DNA of 35,064 bases from Thermoplasmatota archaeon (GTDB taxonomy: Archaea; Thermoplasmatota; Penumbrarchaeia; Penumbrarchaeales; Penumbrarchaeaceae), in NCBI GenBank assembly GCA_029762535.1, contig JARVGK010000034.1:1-35064 (forward strand), read 5' to 3'. The notes below the pieces were generated by a model that worked only from the letters and a program-made list of their open reading frames with translations, had not been told where the DNA came from and made no database searches. Both the position numbers and the translations under genes were made by a program. Numbering within the stretch: the first letter of the stretch is position 1; each line of letters starts with the position of its first letter. Below, in pieces: positions 16,424-24,468 of the stretch.

Positions 16424-16735
16424 GTGCCCAGATCGAAGGACGGCTATAAAATATACAAAGCGGGGGATCCCATACATATCGTGGTCACCCAGGAATTCGC
16501 CGAATCGGCCAACGAGTTCTTCTCATACTGCAAGGAGAAGGGTTACAATCCATCCGAGATCATAAGGCAGGCGATGGTGGAATGGTACCGAAGGGAGAAG
16601 GAGAACGACAGGAAGGTGGGATCGCTGCCTCCTGAGCTGTCGCTCGACGACAAGCTGATGCGCCTCGCCTCCCAGAGGACGGAGAGGAAGCCGACGGTAA
16701 GACCTTTGTCCGCAAGGCAGATCCTTGAGGAATGA
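16424..16735 (+). CDS. Small ribbon-helix-helix-like DNA-binding protein, copy 2
   Basis: The 103-residue protein starts at GTG 16424 with GGAGGAC about eight bases upstream, inside the end of trpS, and four bases after the trpS stop, so the two are one operon. Residues 10-60 repeat the pattern of the protein at 3994-4275: Y-x-AGDPIHIVVTQ, FAESANEFFSYCKEK, GYNPSEIIRQAMVEWY. The strand-helix-NPSE-helix order suggests a ribbon-helix-helix fold. The C-terminus differs from copy 1 (LSLDDKLMRLASQR, then PLSARQILEE). The position behind trpS could mean autoregulation of tryptophan-tRNA supply or simply operon sharing; no operator can be tied to it. Confidence 0.7.
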   Translation: MPRSKDGYKIYKAGDPIHIVVTQEFAESANEFFSYCKEKGYNPSEIIRQAMVEWYRREKENDRKVGSLPPELSLDDKLMRLASQRTERKPTVRPLSARQILEE

Positions 16736-17968
16736 TCAGTAGCTGATCTTGTACCTCAGGACCGCCGCCACTCCTCCGAAGGCCTTCATAAGCATCTCGC
16801 CCTCCGAGGAATCCATGGAGATGAGCTCGAAATCGGAGGAATAGGAATCGCATATCAGGGCCAGCTCGTCCACCAGGTCCTTCGACTCTGTTTCTTCCAT
16901 GGGGATGGCGTGGACCGGACACATCGGTGCTGGGGGCTCCCTCAGGCTTCCGGTGACGGATGAGGTCTCGTCGCAGGATGGACATTCGAAATCCACGTGG
17001 TACATGTTGAGACCTTCGGAGACGAGCAGTATCTGGACCGCCCCTGCGTTCAGGGCGCTCATGACATCCTTCAATCCGTAGGCGGATAGGCCTCCGTCCT
17101 CCTTTCTTATCTCTGTGAACAATTTGCTCATCAGATCCTTCTCCCGGCTCACTTCAAGATGGGAAAGGGTCGGCCGCGCTTTTTCAAGGAGCTCCCTCAG
17201 ACCGTACTCGTCGGTGTAACCCGTATCGAAGGATTCGATCACCTTCTTCCTCAGCTCATGATGGAGGTAATCGTTGTCCTTGAAGAAATCCTTGGTCGAT
17301 CCGGGCCCACCTATCAGAAGTCCCTTGAGTTCGGTTATGCTCAGGAAGGCTTCGTTGGCAAGGTCCCCGACCTTCTTGAAATATTCGTGGGCGGCTATCT
17401 CGATGAGCCTCTCGAACCTCTGTGCGCTCTGACCGCCTCTGCCGTGCTTGCTCGGCACCAGGGATTGTATGTTCTTTATGACCTCGATCTTCTTACCCGA
17501 AAGAAGACCGATCGTCGCCTCGGCCCGGTCCACGACGATGAGCCCGTAGAGCTCATCTTCGGCCAGCATGTCCCTGAGATGGTCGAGATAGAAGTAGCTG
17601 TCGCACCTGTAGAGGAACGTCGTTATAGGCGATGGGGGTTCGACCACCCTTGTTATCATTCGCGTCTGGTCCGCTCCGATCGGAATGTGCCCGACGAAGA
17701 AGGCGAGCCCGTTCTCGGGGGCGATCCTGATGTTCTTGAGTCTTGACATTATCGATTCTATCGCCGCTGTAACGTTCTTTCTTGTGGATTTGGATTTGAT
17801 GTTGGAGGATTGAGAGTGCTCGTTCCTCAGATATGAAGTGACGTCGGATATGATCTTTCCAGCTGGTATGTAGAGGGAGATTAGCTCCGTGGCCCTGCCC
17901 TTGTATGATTCGAGCTCTTCAAGGGCCTTTCTGAAATCGTATCTCTGTATTGGTGTGAGGTTCTGCAT
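16736..17968 (-). CDS. prf1: Peptide chain release factor aRF1
   Basis: The class-1 release factor reads all three stop codons and triggers peptide release. From ATG 17968 it is 410 residues, the normal archaeal length. The stop-codon motif NIKS is at 57-60 (SSNIKSKSTRKNV) and the hydrolysis motif GGQ at 179-181 (KHGRGGQSAQRFERL). The C-terminal domain carries a CxxC pair (FECPSCDE) and a later CP. An in-frame extension to 18064 is rejected because family alignment begins at TPIQRYDFRKALEEL and a TATA box sits at 18020-18029. GGTG lies about seven bases before the ATG. The gene is convergent with the RHH-like gene, whose stop lies directly next to its own. Confidence 0.97.
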   Translation of the reverse strand: MQNLTPIQRYDFRKALEELESYKGRATELISLYIPAGKIISDVTSYLRNEHSQSSNIKSKSTRKNVTAAIESIMSRLKNIRIAPENGLAFFVGHIPIGADQTRMITRVVEPPSPITTFLYRCDSYFYLDHLRDMLAEDELYGLIVVDRAEATIGLLSGKKIEVIKNIQSLVPSKHGRGGQSAQRFERLIEIAAHEYFKKVGDLANEAFLSITELKGLLIGGPGSTKDFFKDNDYLHHELRKKVIESFDTGYTDEYGLRELLEKARPTLSHLEVSREKDLMSKLFTEIRKEDGGLSAYGLKDVMSALNAGAVQILLVSEGLNMYHVDFECPSCDETSSVTGSLREPPAPMCPVHAIPMEETESKDLVDELALICDSYSSDFELISMDSSEGEMLMKAFGGVAAVLRYKISY

Positions 17969-18019
17969 GCTTCGCACCGTCTGCCTTGTTTCGGCCGAGC
18001 TTCGCCTACAAATGAGCCC

Positions 18020-18029
18020 CCATATAAAG
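18020..18029 (-). promoter_or_regulatory. TATA box of aRF1
   Basis: The minus strand reads CTTTATATGG, about 55 bases upstream of ATG 17968, predicting transcription start near 17997. Confidence 0.6.
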
Positions 18030-18036
18030 TTTGCCT

Positions 18037-18046
18037 GGATATATGG
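18037..18046 (+). promoter_or_regulatory. Candidate TATA box upstream of the FG-GAP surface-protein gene
   Basis: The plus strand carries GGATATATGG, back to back with the aRF1 TATA box. If used, transcription would begin near 18070 and the leader would contain the whole structured element at 18080-18155. A competing TATA-like sequence (TATTATAG, 18102-18109) lies within that element, so the promoter is not settled. Confidence 0.35.
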
Positions 18047-18079
18047 GACCATTGGTTGCGGCATGTATGGATCCGATGT

Positions 18080-18155
18080 GGGGCCTGTCTGCGCGAAATA
18101 GTATTATAGTTATTTCGTATATGATACCCTGGCCATGCCGGGGTCAACAGGCCCC
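18080..18155 (+). other. Nested inverted repeats: possible three-way-junction leader RNA or operator array
   Basis: An exact 9-bp inverted repeat, GGGGCCTGT (18080-18088) and ACAGGCCCC (18147-18155), encloses two further stems. The first is CGAAATA (18094-18100) with TATTTCG (18111-18117), 7 bp perfect with a 10-base loop. The second is ACCCTGG (18126-18132) with CCGGGGT (18138-18144), 7 bp including one G-U, with a 5-base loop. As RNA this forms a closed 76-base three-way junction ending about 20 bases before the Shine-Dalgarno GGTGAT (18176-18181) of the gene at 18187. It does not fit a tRNA: no T-loop and wrong arm layout. As DNA, the middle dyad would flank a TATA-like TATTATAG. Confidence 0.5.
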
Positions 18156-18186
18156 TGGCTGGATATATTCGATCCTGGTGATGTGT

Positions 18187-21100
18187 ATGGAAAAACGTTA
18201 CGGTATATTGACCGGACTTCTGATGGCCTTGATCCTCACCCTGCCCCTTCTTCCGGCCGGGGATGCCGGAGGGGCGGATGTTCCTCCTAGCAGATATGGC
18301 TTCACGCTCGATCTCAAGACGGTCGCGAACCCCTCACCGGAACTGTTGTCGGTTGCGGCCGGCGACCTCGATGGGCAGAACAACGATGATATCGCCGTTG
18401 GTGCCAACGGACAGATCATCACCTACGTCAACAACGGAGAAACGGGATCGAACCTCGGGTTCACTCTTTATCGGACCATCACCCTTACAGATTATTATAT
18501 AACGGATATCGAGATAGTCGATTACGACGGCGATTCCGATCTGGACATCATCGCCCTGGGGCAGGAATACTATTACATGTCCAACGACCAGGGCTCGGCC
18601 GGGCCGACGAGAGGCAACATTGCTGTCTTCTACATAGAGAACACCGGTACGGGTTTCTCCGTCGAAGCGACATACACGGCCAACGATGCCCTTTATGCCA
18701 ATTCCAACTGGAAGCAGTGGGATGGAAAGTTCGACCTAACAACAGGTGACCTCGACAACGATGGGGACATTGACGCGGCCATCATATATGGGGCCGATAC
18801 GACAGGCAACGATCAGGCGGACAGGTTAAGGGTCACCGCGATTTACTTCGATCAAGGAACGCTGTCTTCGACCCATCTCTACAACGGGGCACCCCCTGGA
18901 TCATGGACCTGGGGTTTCCTAGAGGCCGCTGACATGGACGAGGACGGCTGGGTCGATATTGTGTTCTGCCAGGTCCTTGATACGATACACATACTCTGGA
19001 ACTCCGTCGGGACGTTCGACTCCGCACTGCAGATCGCTCAGCTTCCGGAGCTGACGAACGCGGCAAGGGTGCCTTACGCCCTCGCCGTCGGCCACTTCGC
19101 CGGGAGCGTACTTCTTGATATAATCGTATCGACCAACGACAGTCCTGACTACTGGAACTCCGACGGCAAGATATACACCATAAGACAGCAGCCGCAGGCC
19201 GCCGGAAGGAACACGTTCGGGTCCCCCGAACTGGCTTACGGCGAGGGAGGCAACTTCAATTTCTTCAGAGGGTTCGCCGTGGGGAGGCTCAACAACGAGA
19301 CCTCTAACCACGGGGACGACGTTGTGACCTTCACGAAACAGGACAGCGATAGGGTGGCACCCCCGGACGCGATCGAAGGGTTCGGGATATCGATCCTAAA
19401 ATCCCAGACGGCCTCTCCAAAGAAGCTATCGCTCATGAAATTATACTCCCCGGAGGTGGTCGACAAGGATAATCTGAACGCCATAGCCCTGGGGAATTTC
19501 GACAACGATCCCGACGGTTACGACGATCTCGTGTTCGTGGGCAGCGATATCACCGTGGGAGCCCTATCGTATCCACCGGACCGCATGCCAGATCTGATAA
19601 ATGTCGTTCAGACGCCTTCCCCTGTTCTGAACAACAATATTCAGACGGCCTCCATCAACATATCCGTGGAGGACCTCGATGGCGCCTGGGACCTGGACAA
19701 GATCGAGGTGGATCTCACCGCCATAGAAGGTTTCGATGGAAGGATCGTAACTGTCCCGGAGCCGACCTACAAGGACCCCGAGAACACTACGATAGGGTTC
19801 TATCAGTTCAACTTGAACGTTCCACCGGAGGTCGCCGGAGGCAACCATCAGGTGGAGCTTAGGATCTACGGTAAAGGTCCGGTCAAGGACGAACCAAAGA
19901 CGGTCACGTCTTTCGTACTCAGGGTCGAACAGTTCAACAGGGCGCCGATCATCAACCTCAACGAGACGCAGCTTGACATCATGGAGGACGTTCCGGCGAC
20001 TTACGAGGGGGTCTACAACTGGTTCATAGACCAGGACGGGGACATGATGGAGATCAAGATCAAGAACCCCTTCGTCCAGGACTCGTACATGACGTCGTTG
20101 AACACCACAATGTTCCTGGCCGAGCTTATAAATTTCACGGAGGACGACCCTTACGACATGGCCCTCAGGATCACGCCGAAACCCAATGTCCACCACGACG
20201 CATACGGGGGAGGCGGCCCCAACGCTGTCGTTCTTCGGGCTTTCGACCACAAACTGAAGTCGGATGAGCTCGCGCTGACGGTCAGGATATGGCCTGTCAA
20301 TGACATCGCGACCATACCACCGCAGGGTTACCCTGCTGACAGGACGGATTTCTCCTATCTTCTTACCCAGGATAAAAAGGGTTTCACCGTCTTCAAGGCC
20401 ACCGACCCCCTCGATGGTGATCCCGAGGGTAAGAACCTCAGGTATCACTTCGTGTACGACGATCCAGCGGATGAAGATTGGCTCGTCATCGAACCGGAGG
20501 GAAAGATACTCTGGGACCCTAAGAACGAACATGTGGGTTCGCACAGGGTGACCATCGTCGTGAACGATTCCTACTTCCTTATCGAGCGCGTCCTGTGGTT
20601 CAATGTTTCGAACGTCATCGACCCACCCTTCTTCGTCTCCATATCCAACCAGACCACGACGATCGATCTGATAGCGAACCCCCCTGCGGAGAGGCTTGAC
20701 TTCACGATCTACGAGCACGAAGAGCTAAGGCTTGTCATCGTGGCCGATGACATCGATCGATGGATAGGATTCCAGGACCATGTGATCTTCCAGTGCAACC
20801 TGACCGTGGTCAACAACACTTTCCTGGATGTGGACCCGGAGGATCCCTTCAAGGCCACTTTGAGGTTCTGGGCAAGGCTCAGGGACGGATATCCAGCCAC
20901 ATACGAGCCGGATTTCCCGCCTGTGGAGACCGAGATCCTGATCGTGGACCCCGATGACACGGACATCGTCATCTCCCTCCCCATAAGGATCACGATCATC
21001 AACGTCAACGACCCCCCGCTCCAGGTCACGATCGATTCGCCGGCGGAAGGGGCCGAATTCCCAATACTGTACAATCACCTGTTCGTCGCGGGCACTGCCG

Positions 21101-21930
21101 TGGACCCGGACATCATCTACGGGGACCATCTCAGATACATCTGGGACTTCGATGCGAGGGACGGTTTCGAGGAGGAGGCCAACGGTACATCGGTCCGATG
21201 GGATTTTCCGGAGGCGGGCGACTACGTGGTGACCCTGAGGGTGTTCGATTCCGGCGGACTCTACAGCGAGGCGATCGTGAACATCAAAGTGAACGGAGAG
21301 CGCAATGACACGGACTGGGACAACGACGGCATGCCCAACGACTGGGAGATACAGCACGGCCTGGACCCCTACGATCCCAGCGACGCTGACAAGGACAAGG
21401 ACGGTGATGGTCTATCGAACCTGGAGGAATACATGCTGGGCACCGACCCGAACAAGAGGGACTCGGACGGGGACGGCATAGACGATCTGAACGATTACGA
21501 TCCGCTCGATCCCAATATATGGGAGAAGCCTGTTCAGGAGGAAGAATGGTTCGAGGACCCCATTAACCTACTTCTTTTGATAATAATAATCGCTGTCATC
21601 CTGATATTGATTATAGTCCTGATCACGGTCTATGTGGTCTTGGCGCGCAAGAGGGCGGTGAAGGAAGAGGAGAAGCGGAAGCAGGCCGAGGAGATGCAGA
21701 AGAACATATACGAGGAGCAGGACCTCTATACGGATCTGCCCGCGCTCCAGCAGGAGACTCCAGCTGAGGAGGCCCCGGCACCCTCGCTCCCCCCGACCAC
21801 CGAGGATATCGACGATATCTTCGGAGGCGCTGGCATCCTTCCAACGGCGGGCGCTCCCTCCCATCCTCAAAAGGATGAAGGGGCCGAGGATAAAGAGGCA
21901 TCCGACGACCTCACCGATCTGCTTGACTGA
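18187..21930 (+). CDS. FG-GAP/Ig/PKD surface protein with C-terminal membrane anchor
   Basis: The 1247-residue protein starts at ATG 18187, with GGTGAT five bases upstream and a signal peptide directly after (MEKRYGILTGLLMALILTL). The order is: FG-GAP/VCBS-type repeats with calcium loops (DLDGQNNDDIAVG, DYDGDSDLDIIALG, DLDNDGDIDAAII, DMDEDGWVDIVF, about 55-460), predicting a beta-propeller; several Ig/cadherin-like domains (NRAPIINLNETQ, NVNDPPLQV); a PKD-like domain (YIWDFDARDGF to AGDYVVTLRVFD, about 980-1035); thrombospondin-3-like Asp loops (DWDNDGMPNDWE, DKDKDGDGLSNLEEY, DSDGDGIDDLND, about 1040-1113); a membrane helix (about 1125-1152); and a charged cytoplasmic tail ending DDLTDLLD. 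It is likely a calcium-dependent adhesive or scaffolding protein of the cell surface; the ligand is unknown. It lies divergent from aRF1, behind the structured leader. Confidence 0.9.
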   Translation: MEKRYGILTGLLMALILTLPLLPAGDAGGADVPPSRYGFTLDLKTVANPSPELLSVAAGDLDGQNNDDIAVGANGQIITYVNNGETGSNLGFTLYRTITLTDYYITDIEIVDYDGDSDLDIIALGQEYYYMSNDQGSAGPTRGNIAVFYIENTGTGFSVEATYTANDALYANSNWKQWDGKFDLTTGDLDNDGDIDAAIIYGADTTGNDQADRLRVTAIYFDQGTLSSTHLYNGAPPGSWTWGFLEAADMDEDGWVDIVFCQVLDTIHILWNSVGTFDSALQIAQLPELTNAARVPYALAVGHFAGSVLLDIIVSTNDSPDYWNSDGKIYTIRQQPQAAGRNTFGSPELAYGEGGNFNFFRGFAVGRLNNETSNHGDDVVTFTKQDSDRVAPPDAIEGFGISILKSQTASPKKLSLMKLYSPEVVDKDNLNAIALGNFDNDPDGYDDLVFVGSDITVGALSYPPDRMPDLINVVQTPSPVLNNNIQTASINISVEDLDGAWDLDKIEVDLTAIEGFDGRIVTVPEPTYKDPENTTIGFYQFNLNVPPEVAGGNHQVELRIYGKGPVKDEPKTVTSFVLRVEQFNRAPIINLNETQLDIMEDVPATYEGVYNWFIDQDGDMMEIKIKNPFVQDSYMTSLNTTMFLAELINFTEDDPYDMALRITPKPNVHHDAYGGGGPNAVVLRAFDHKLKSDELALTVRIWPVNDIATIPPQGYPADRTDFSYLLTQDKKGFTVFKATDPLDGDPEGKNLRYHFVYDDPADEDWLVIEPEGKILWDPKNEHVGSHRVTIVVNDSYFLIERVLWFNVSNVIDPPFFVSISNQTTTIDLIANPPAERLDFTIYEHEELRLVIVADDIDRWIGFQDHVIFQCNLTVVNNTFLDVDPEDPFKATLRFWARLRDGYPATYEPDFPPVETEILIVDPDDTDIVISLPIRITIINVNDPPLQVTIDSPAEGAEFPILYNHLFVAGTAVDPDIIYGDHLRYIWDFDARDGFEEEANGTSVRWDFPEAGDYVVTLRVFDSGGLYSEAIVNIKVNGERNDTDWDNDGMPNDWEIQHGLDPYDPSDADKDKDGDGLSNLEEYMLGTDPNKRDSDGDGIDDLNDYDPLDPNIWEKPVQEEEWFEDPINLLLLIIIIAVILILIIVLITVYVVLARKRAVKEEEKRKQAEEMQKNIYEEQDLYTDLPALQQETPAEEAPAPSLPPTTEDIDDIFGGAGILPTAGAPSHPQKDEGAEDKEASDDLTDLLD

Positions 21931-21935
21931 AGGTA

Positions 21936-21947
21936 ATGTATAATTAA
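21936..21947 (+). promoter_or_regulatory. TATA box of the pyrH operon
   Basis: ATGTATAATTAA lies just after the surface-protein stop, with its centre about 30 bases before ATG 21972. This predicts a leaderless or nearly leaderless transcript, in line with the absence of a Shine-Dalgarno before pyrH. Confidence 0.5.
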
Positions 21948-21971
21948 GGGTCAGCCCTCTCACCTTGACCC

Positions 21972-22673
21972 ATGGAGAAGCAAGTGAAGAAAAAGGCTGT
22001 GATATCCCTTGGCGGGTCCATACTCGTAAGGGGTGAGAACGATGCCGAATATATCAGGTCGATATCATCGCTCATCAAAGGTATGACGGACGGCTGGAAG
22101 TTCGGTATCATCGTGGGCGGAGGAAGGACAGCCAGGTCCTATATAGGTATAGGAAGGGAATGCGGAGCGGACGAGGCTTCCCTGGACGAGTTGGGGATCG
22201 CCGCCACGAGGCTGAACGCCAGGCTTTTAATGTGCGCTCTCGGGGTGGATTGCTATCCTTCCGCGTTCGAAACGATCGAGGAGGGGATCGCGGCTCTGGG
22301 CAGTTTCCGCATCGTCGTGGGTGGAGGGACCCATGCGGGACACTCGACGGATGCCGTATCCGCCCTTTTCGCCGAGAGATGGGGGGCGGACGTCTTCCTC
22401 AACCTAACATCCGTGAACGGGGCGTATACCTCCGACCCTGCGAAGGTTCCAGATGCGAAAAGGATAGACAGGATCAGCAGGTCCGATCTGGTAGACCTTG
22501 TGTCCTCGACGCGCACACGGGCCGGATCGCACAGCGTGATGGACCCGCTTGCTGCGAGGATCATCGAGAGGTCCGAAATGAATACGATGATATTGAACGG
22601 CAGGGACCTGAAAAGCGTTGGATCGGCCCTTGAAGGAGGGGACTTCGACGGAACTATTGTGGGGGGGGTATGA
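21972..22673 (+). CDS. pyrH: UMP kinase (archaeal type)
   Basis: The enzyme phosphorylates UMP to UDP in pyrimidine synthesis. The 233-residue protein belongs to the amino-acid-kinase fold: VISLGGSIL (10-18), FGIIVGGGRTARSYI (about 44-58), the archaeal PyrH hallmark GADEASLDELGIAATRLNARLL, the VGGGTHAGHSTDAVSALFAE substrate/ATP region, and DVFLNLTSVNGAYTSDP. The length is close to archaeal UMP kinases (about 225). No Shine-Dalgarno is seen and the TATA box is very near, so translation is probably leaderless. It opens a four-gene operon; its TGA overlaps the ATG of the zinc-ribbon gene (ATGA). Confidence 0.92.
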   Translation: MEKQVKKKAVISLGGSILVRGENDAEYIRSISSLIKGMTDGWKFGIIVGGGRTARSYIGIGRECGADEASLDELGIAATRLNARLLMCALGVDCYPSAFETIEEGIAALGSFRIVVGGGTHAGHSTDAVSALFAERWGADVFLNLTSVNGAYTSDPAKVPDAKRIDRISRSDLVDLVSSTRTRAGSHSVMDPLAARIIERSEMNTMILNGRDLKSVGSALEGGDFDGTIVGGV

Positions 22674-22954
22674 AAATGCCAGGAAGCGACCCCAAAGGAC
22701 CCAGGAAGAAGAGGCCGATACCGAGAAAGGCCGAACCGGTGCCCAACGATTCCCCATCTGCTCCCGCAGCCCTTCACAAGCACTGCAACAGCTGCGGGCT
22801 GTCGATCCCTCCCGATGCGGAGTACTGCTCCGATAACTGCAGGACGAACTTCGAGCGAATGGTGAAGAGGAAGAAGCAGTTGATGTGGCTTCCCTACATC
22901 GGGATCATTTTGATGGTGCTTTTCTACATTCTCGTTATCAGAGCGGGGTCATGA
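22670..22954 (+). CDS. Small membrane-anchored zinc-ribbon protein (DUF2116-like)
   Basis: The 94-residue protein has a basic, Pro-rich N-terminus, then HKHCNSCGLSIPPDAEYCSDNC (about 36-57), a four-Cys zinc ribbon of the type seen in archaeal DUF2116 proteins. A basic linker (MVKRKKQ) and one C-terminal membrane helix (about 72-91, WLPYIGIILMVLFYILVI) follow. The zinc ribbon would face the cytoplasm. ATG 22670 overlaps the pyrH stop and its own TGA overlaps the coaD ATG, so the three are translationally coupled. The role is unknown; the arrangement suggests a housekeeping membrane-associated adaptor. Confidence 0.85.
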   Translation: MKMPGSDPKGPRKKRPIPRKAEPVPNDSPSAPAALHKHCNSCGLSIPPDAEYCSDNCRTNFERMVKRKKQLMWLPYIGIILMVLFYILVIRAGS

Positions 22955-23439
22955 TACAGATGAGATATGGACGGGTCTGTCTGGGAGGGACGTTCTCACC
23001 CCTTCACGCGGGCCATATGCGCCTGCTTGAGGAGGCCTTCTCCAGATCGGAGCATGTCTCGATCGGTCTGACCTCCGATGATATGGCCGAAAAGAGCAGG
23101 TCAAGGAGTGTGGCTCCGTACGAGGACAGATGCCGGGAGCTATCGGAGAAGTGCAATGGGCTGAGTGAGGCATACGGTTCCGAATGCGACATCAGGATGA
23201 TAGAGGACGCAATGGGGTTCGCGCTTGAAATTGACATAGAGGCGATCCTTGTGTCCGAGGAAACTCTACCCGGTGCGCTTCGCATCAACGAGGTGCGAAT
23301 GGCCTTGGGCCTCACCCCCCTTGAAGTGATCTCGATCCCCATGGTAAGGATGTCCGACGGAAGGAGGATCTCCTCGACCCTCATCGTACAGGAAGCGAAT
23401 GCGGGCAACGGTCAGATTGAAGGGGGGGAGTGGCGTTGA
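22951..23439 (+). CDS. coaD: Phosphopantetheine adenylyltransferase (archaeal type)
   Basis: The enzyme converts 4'-phosphopantetheine and ATP to dephospho-CoA in coenzyme A synthesis. The 162-residue protein has the nucleotidyltransferase motif GGTFSPLHAGHMRLLEEAF (12-30, HAGH at 19-22) and the second motif RRISSTLI near the C-terminus, matching the archaeal COG1019 group rather than bacterial CoaD. ATG 22951 overlaps the upstream TGA (ATGA); an ATG three codons later is possible. The open frame back to 22885 is rejected because it lacks family sequence. Its stop overlaps the start of the rhomboid gene. Confidence 0.92.
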   Translation: MIQMRYGRVCLGGTFSPLHAGHMRLLEEAFSRSEHVSIGLTSDDMAEKSRSRSVAPYEDRCRELSEKCNGLSEAYGSECDIRMIEDAMGFALEIDIEAILVSEETLPGALRINEVRMALGLTPLEVISIPMVRMSDGRRISSTLIVQEANAGNGQIEGGEWR

Positions 23440-24398
23440 TATACGGTGGCATCGGAACGCTGGTCCTGATGTTCGCCATCGCATTGGCGGTCGCATTATC
23501 GGTGATCCTGCCGTGGAAGAAGATACTGTCGGCCAGTATGGTCCTGTCCGCATCGATAATCGTGATCCTTCTTCTGGGTTTTCTCCTTTCATCAAAGATA
23601 ATGAGCTTCACCATCGGGGGCAACATGCTCTATATGCCTCCTGGCATGATATGGATCGATCTCGGGCTGTACCCGAGGGACATCGTCACGAACTATTCGT
23701 TCTACCGATTCATCACCTCGATGTTCATACACGGCGACATTCTCCACGCCGTCGCCAATCTCGTCGGACTGCTATTCATAGGATACCAGTTCGAACAGAG
23801 GATAGGATGGAAGAGGCTCCTTATCCTGTACTACGGCACGGGGATACTGGCTTCATGTGTGATGATCGCAATATCCCCGTTCGATCTACTGGGGCAGGGA
23901 ATGGGGACGGTGGGAATTGGCGCATCCGCTGCGATATTCGGCATACTCGGCGCGTTCTTCTACCTATATCCCAACGAGGAGATAATCTTCCCCCTCATCA
24001 TAATAAGGAAATGGAGGATCTCGCTCATCATCTTCATCTACCTCATGATCACCTCCGTCTTCATATTCACGGGGACCTCGGACAACGTCAGCCACATCGC
24101 ACATTTCGCAGGATTGGGCGTTTCCTTCCCGCTCGCTGCGATCATCGGCAGGCCCCCTGTGGAGGGGGACAAGGCGATGAAGATATTGGACCTCGATAAA
24201 CTGGAGGACCTCACACACGACCCATCCGCATCGAGAGCCCTCGAGCTTGCCAGAAAGGCCGATGAACCGGAGATACGCGATGCCTGGCTTGCGGAATACT
24301 TCAAGAAGAGCAAATGCCCCGAGTGCAAGGGAAAGGGTATGCTCTACGATGAAGGCAAGGCGAAATGTCCAAGATGCGATCATAAGATCTCGCTGTGA
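23436..24398 (+). CDS. Rhomboid-family intramembrane serine protease with C-terminal zinc ribbon
   Basis: This polytopic protein of about 320 residues has the rhomboid signature: HGDILHAVANLVGLLFIGYQFE, catalytic Ser in GIGASAAIFGILGAFF (Ser at about 164) and catalytic His in SHIAHFAGLG (His at about 223). Two hydrophobic helices precede the core. After the membrane part comes a cytosolic region ending in KCPECKGKGMLYDEGKAKCPRC, a four-Cys zinc ribbon, an uncommon addition to a rhomboid. The start is TTG 23436, which overlaps the coaD TGA (TTGA) five bases after the G-rich stretch AGGGGGGGAG; GTG 23430 is possible but would sit inside that stretch. It is last in the pyrH-zinc ribbon-coaD-rhomboid operon. 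Substrates are unknown. Confidence 0.88.
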   Translation: MIYGGIGTLVLMFAIALAVALSVILPWKKILSASMVLSASIIVILLLGFLLSSKIMSFTIGGNMLYMPPGMIWIDLGLYPRDIVTNYSFYRFITSMFIHGDILHAVANLVGLLFIGYQFEQRIGWKRLLILYYGTGILASCVMIAISPFDLLGQGMGTVGIGASAAIFGILGAFFYLYPNEEIIFPLIIIRKWRISLIIFIYLMITSVFIFTGTSDNVSHIAHFAGLGVSFPLAAIIGRPPVEGDKAMKILDLDKLEDLTHDPSASRALELARKADEPEIRDAWLAEYFKKSKCPECKGKGMLYDEGKAKCPRCDHKISL

Positions 24399-24430
24399 CT
24401 TTCACCGAATGGGACTGTGACGGGAAAACG

Positions 24431-24440
24431 TATTTATAAC
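24431..24440 (+). promoter_or_regulatory. TATA box of the metallo-hydrolase gene
   Basis: TATTTATAAC is centred about 33 bases before ATG 24469, predicting a leader of under ten bases. The GGGAGG at 24443-24448 is then probably a promoter-adjacent coincidence rather than a ribosome site. Confidence 0.5.
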
Positions 24441-24468
24441 TAGGGAGGTCAATAAGAACAACAGGGGT

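Noticed and set aside
18080..18155. tRNA interpretation of the 76-base folded element
   Set aside because: Outer stem is 9 bp, only two inner arms, no TTC-type T-loop, no plausible anticodon arm.
18031..18186. Upstream extension of the FG-GAP protein
   Set aside because: It would place the signal peptide internally and run through the inverted repeats; ATG 18187 has GGTGAT and a signal peptide directly after.
19564..20718. 384-codon open frame antisense to the FG-GAP protein
   Set aside because: It mirrors the codon pattern of the sense gene, has no ribosome site, and its product is Val/Asp/Arg-rich without domain features.
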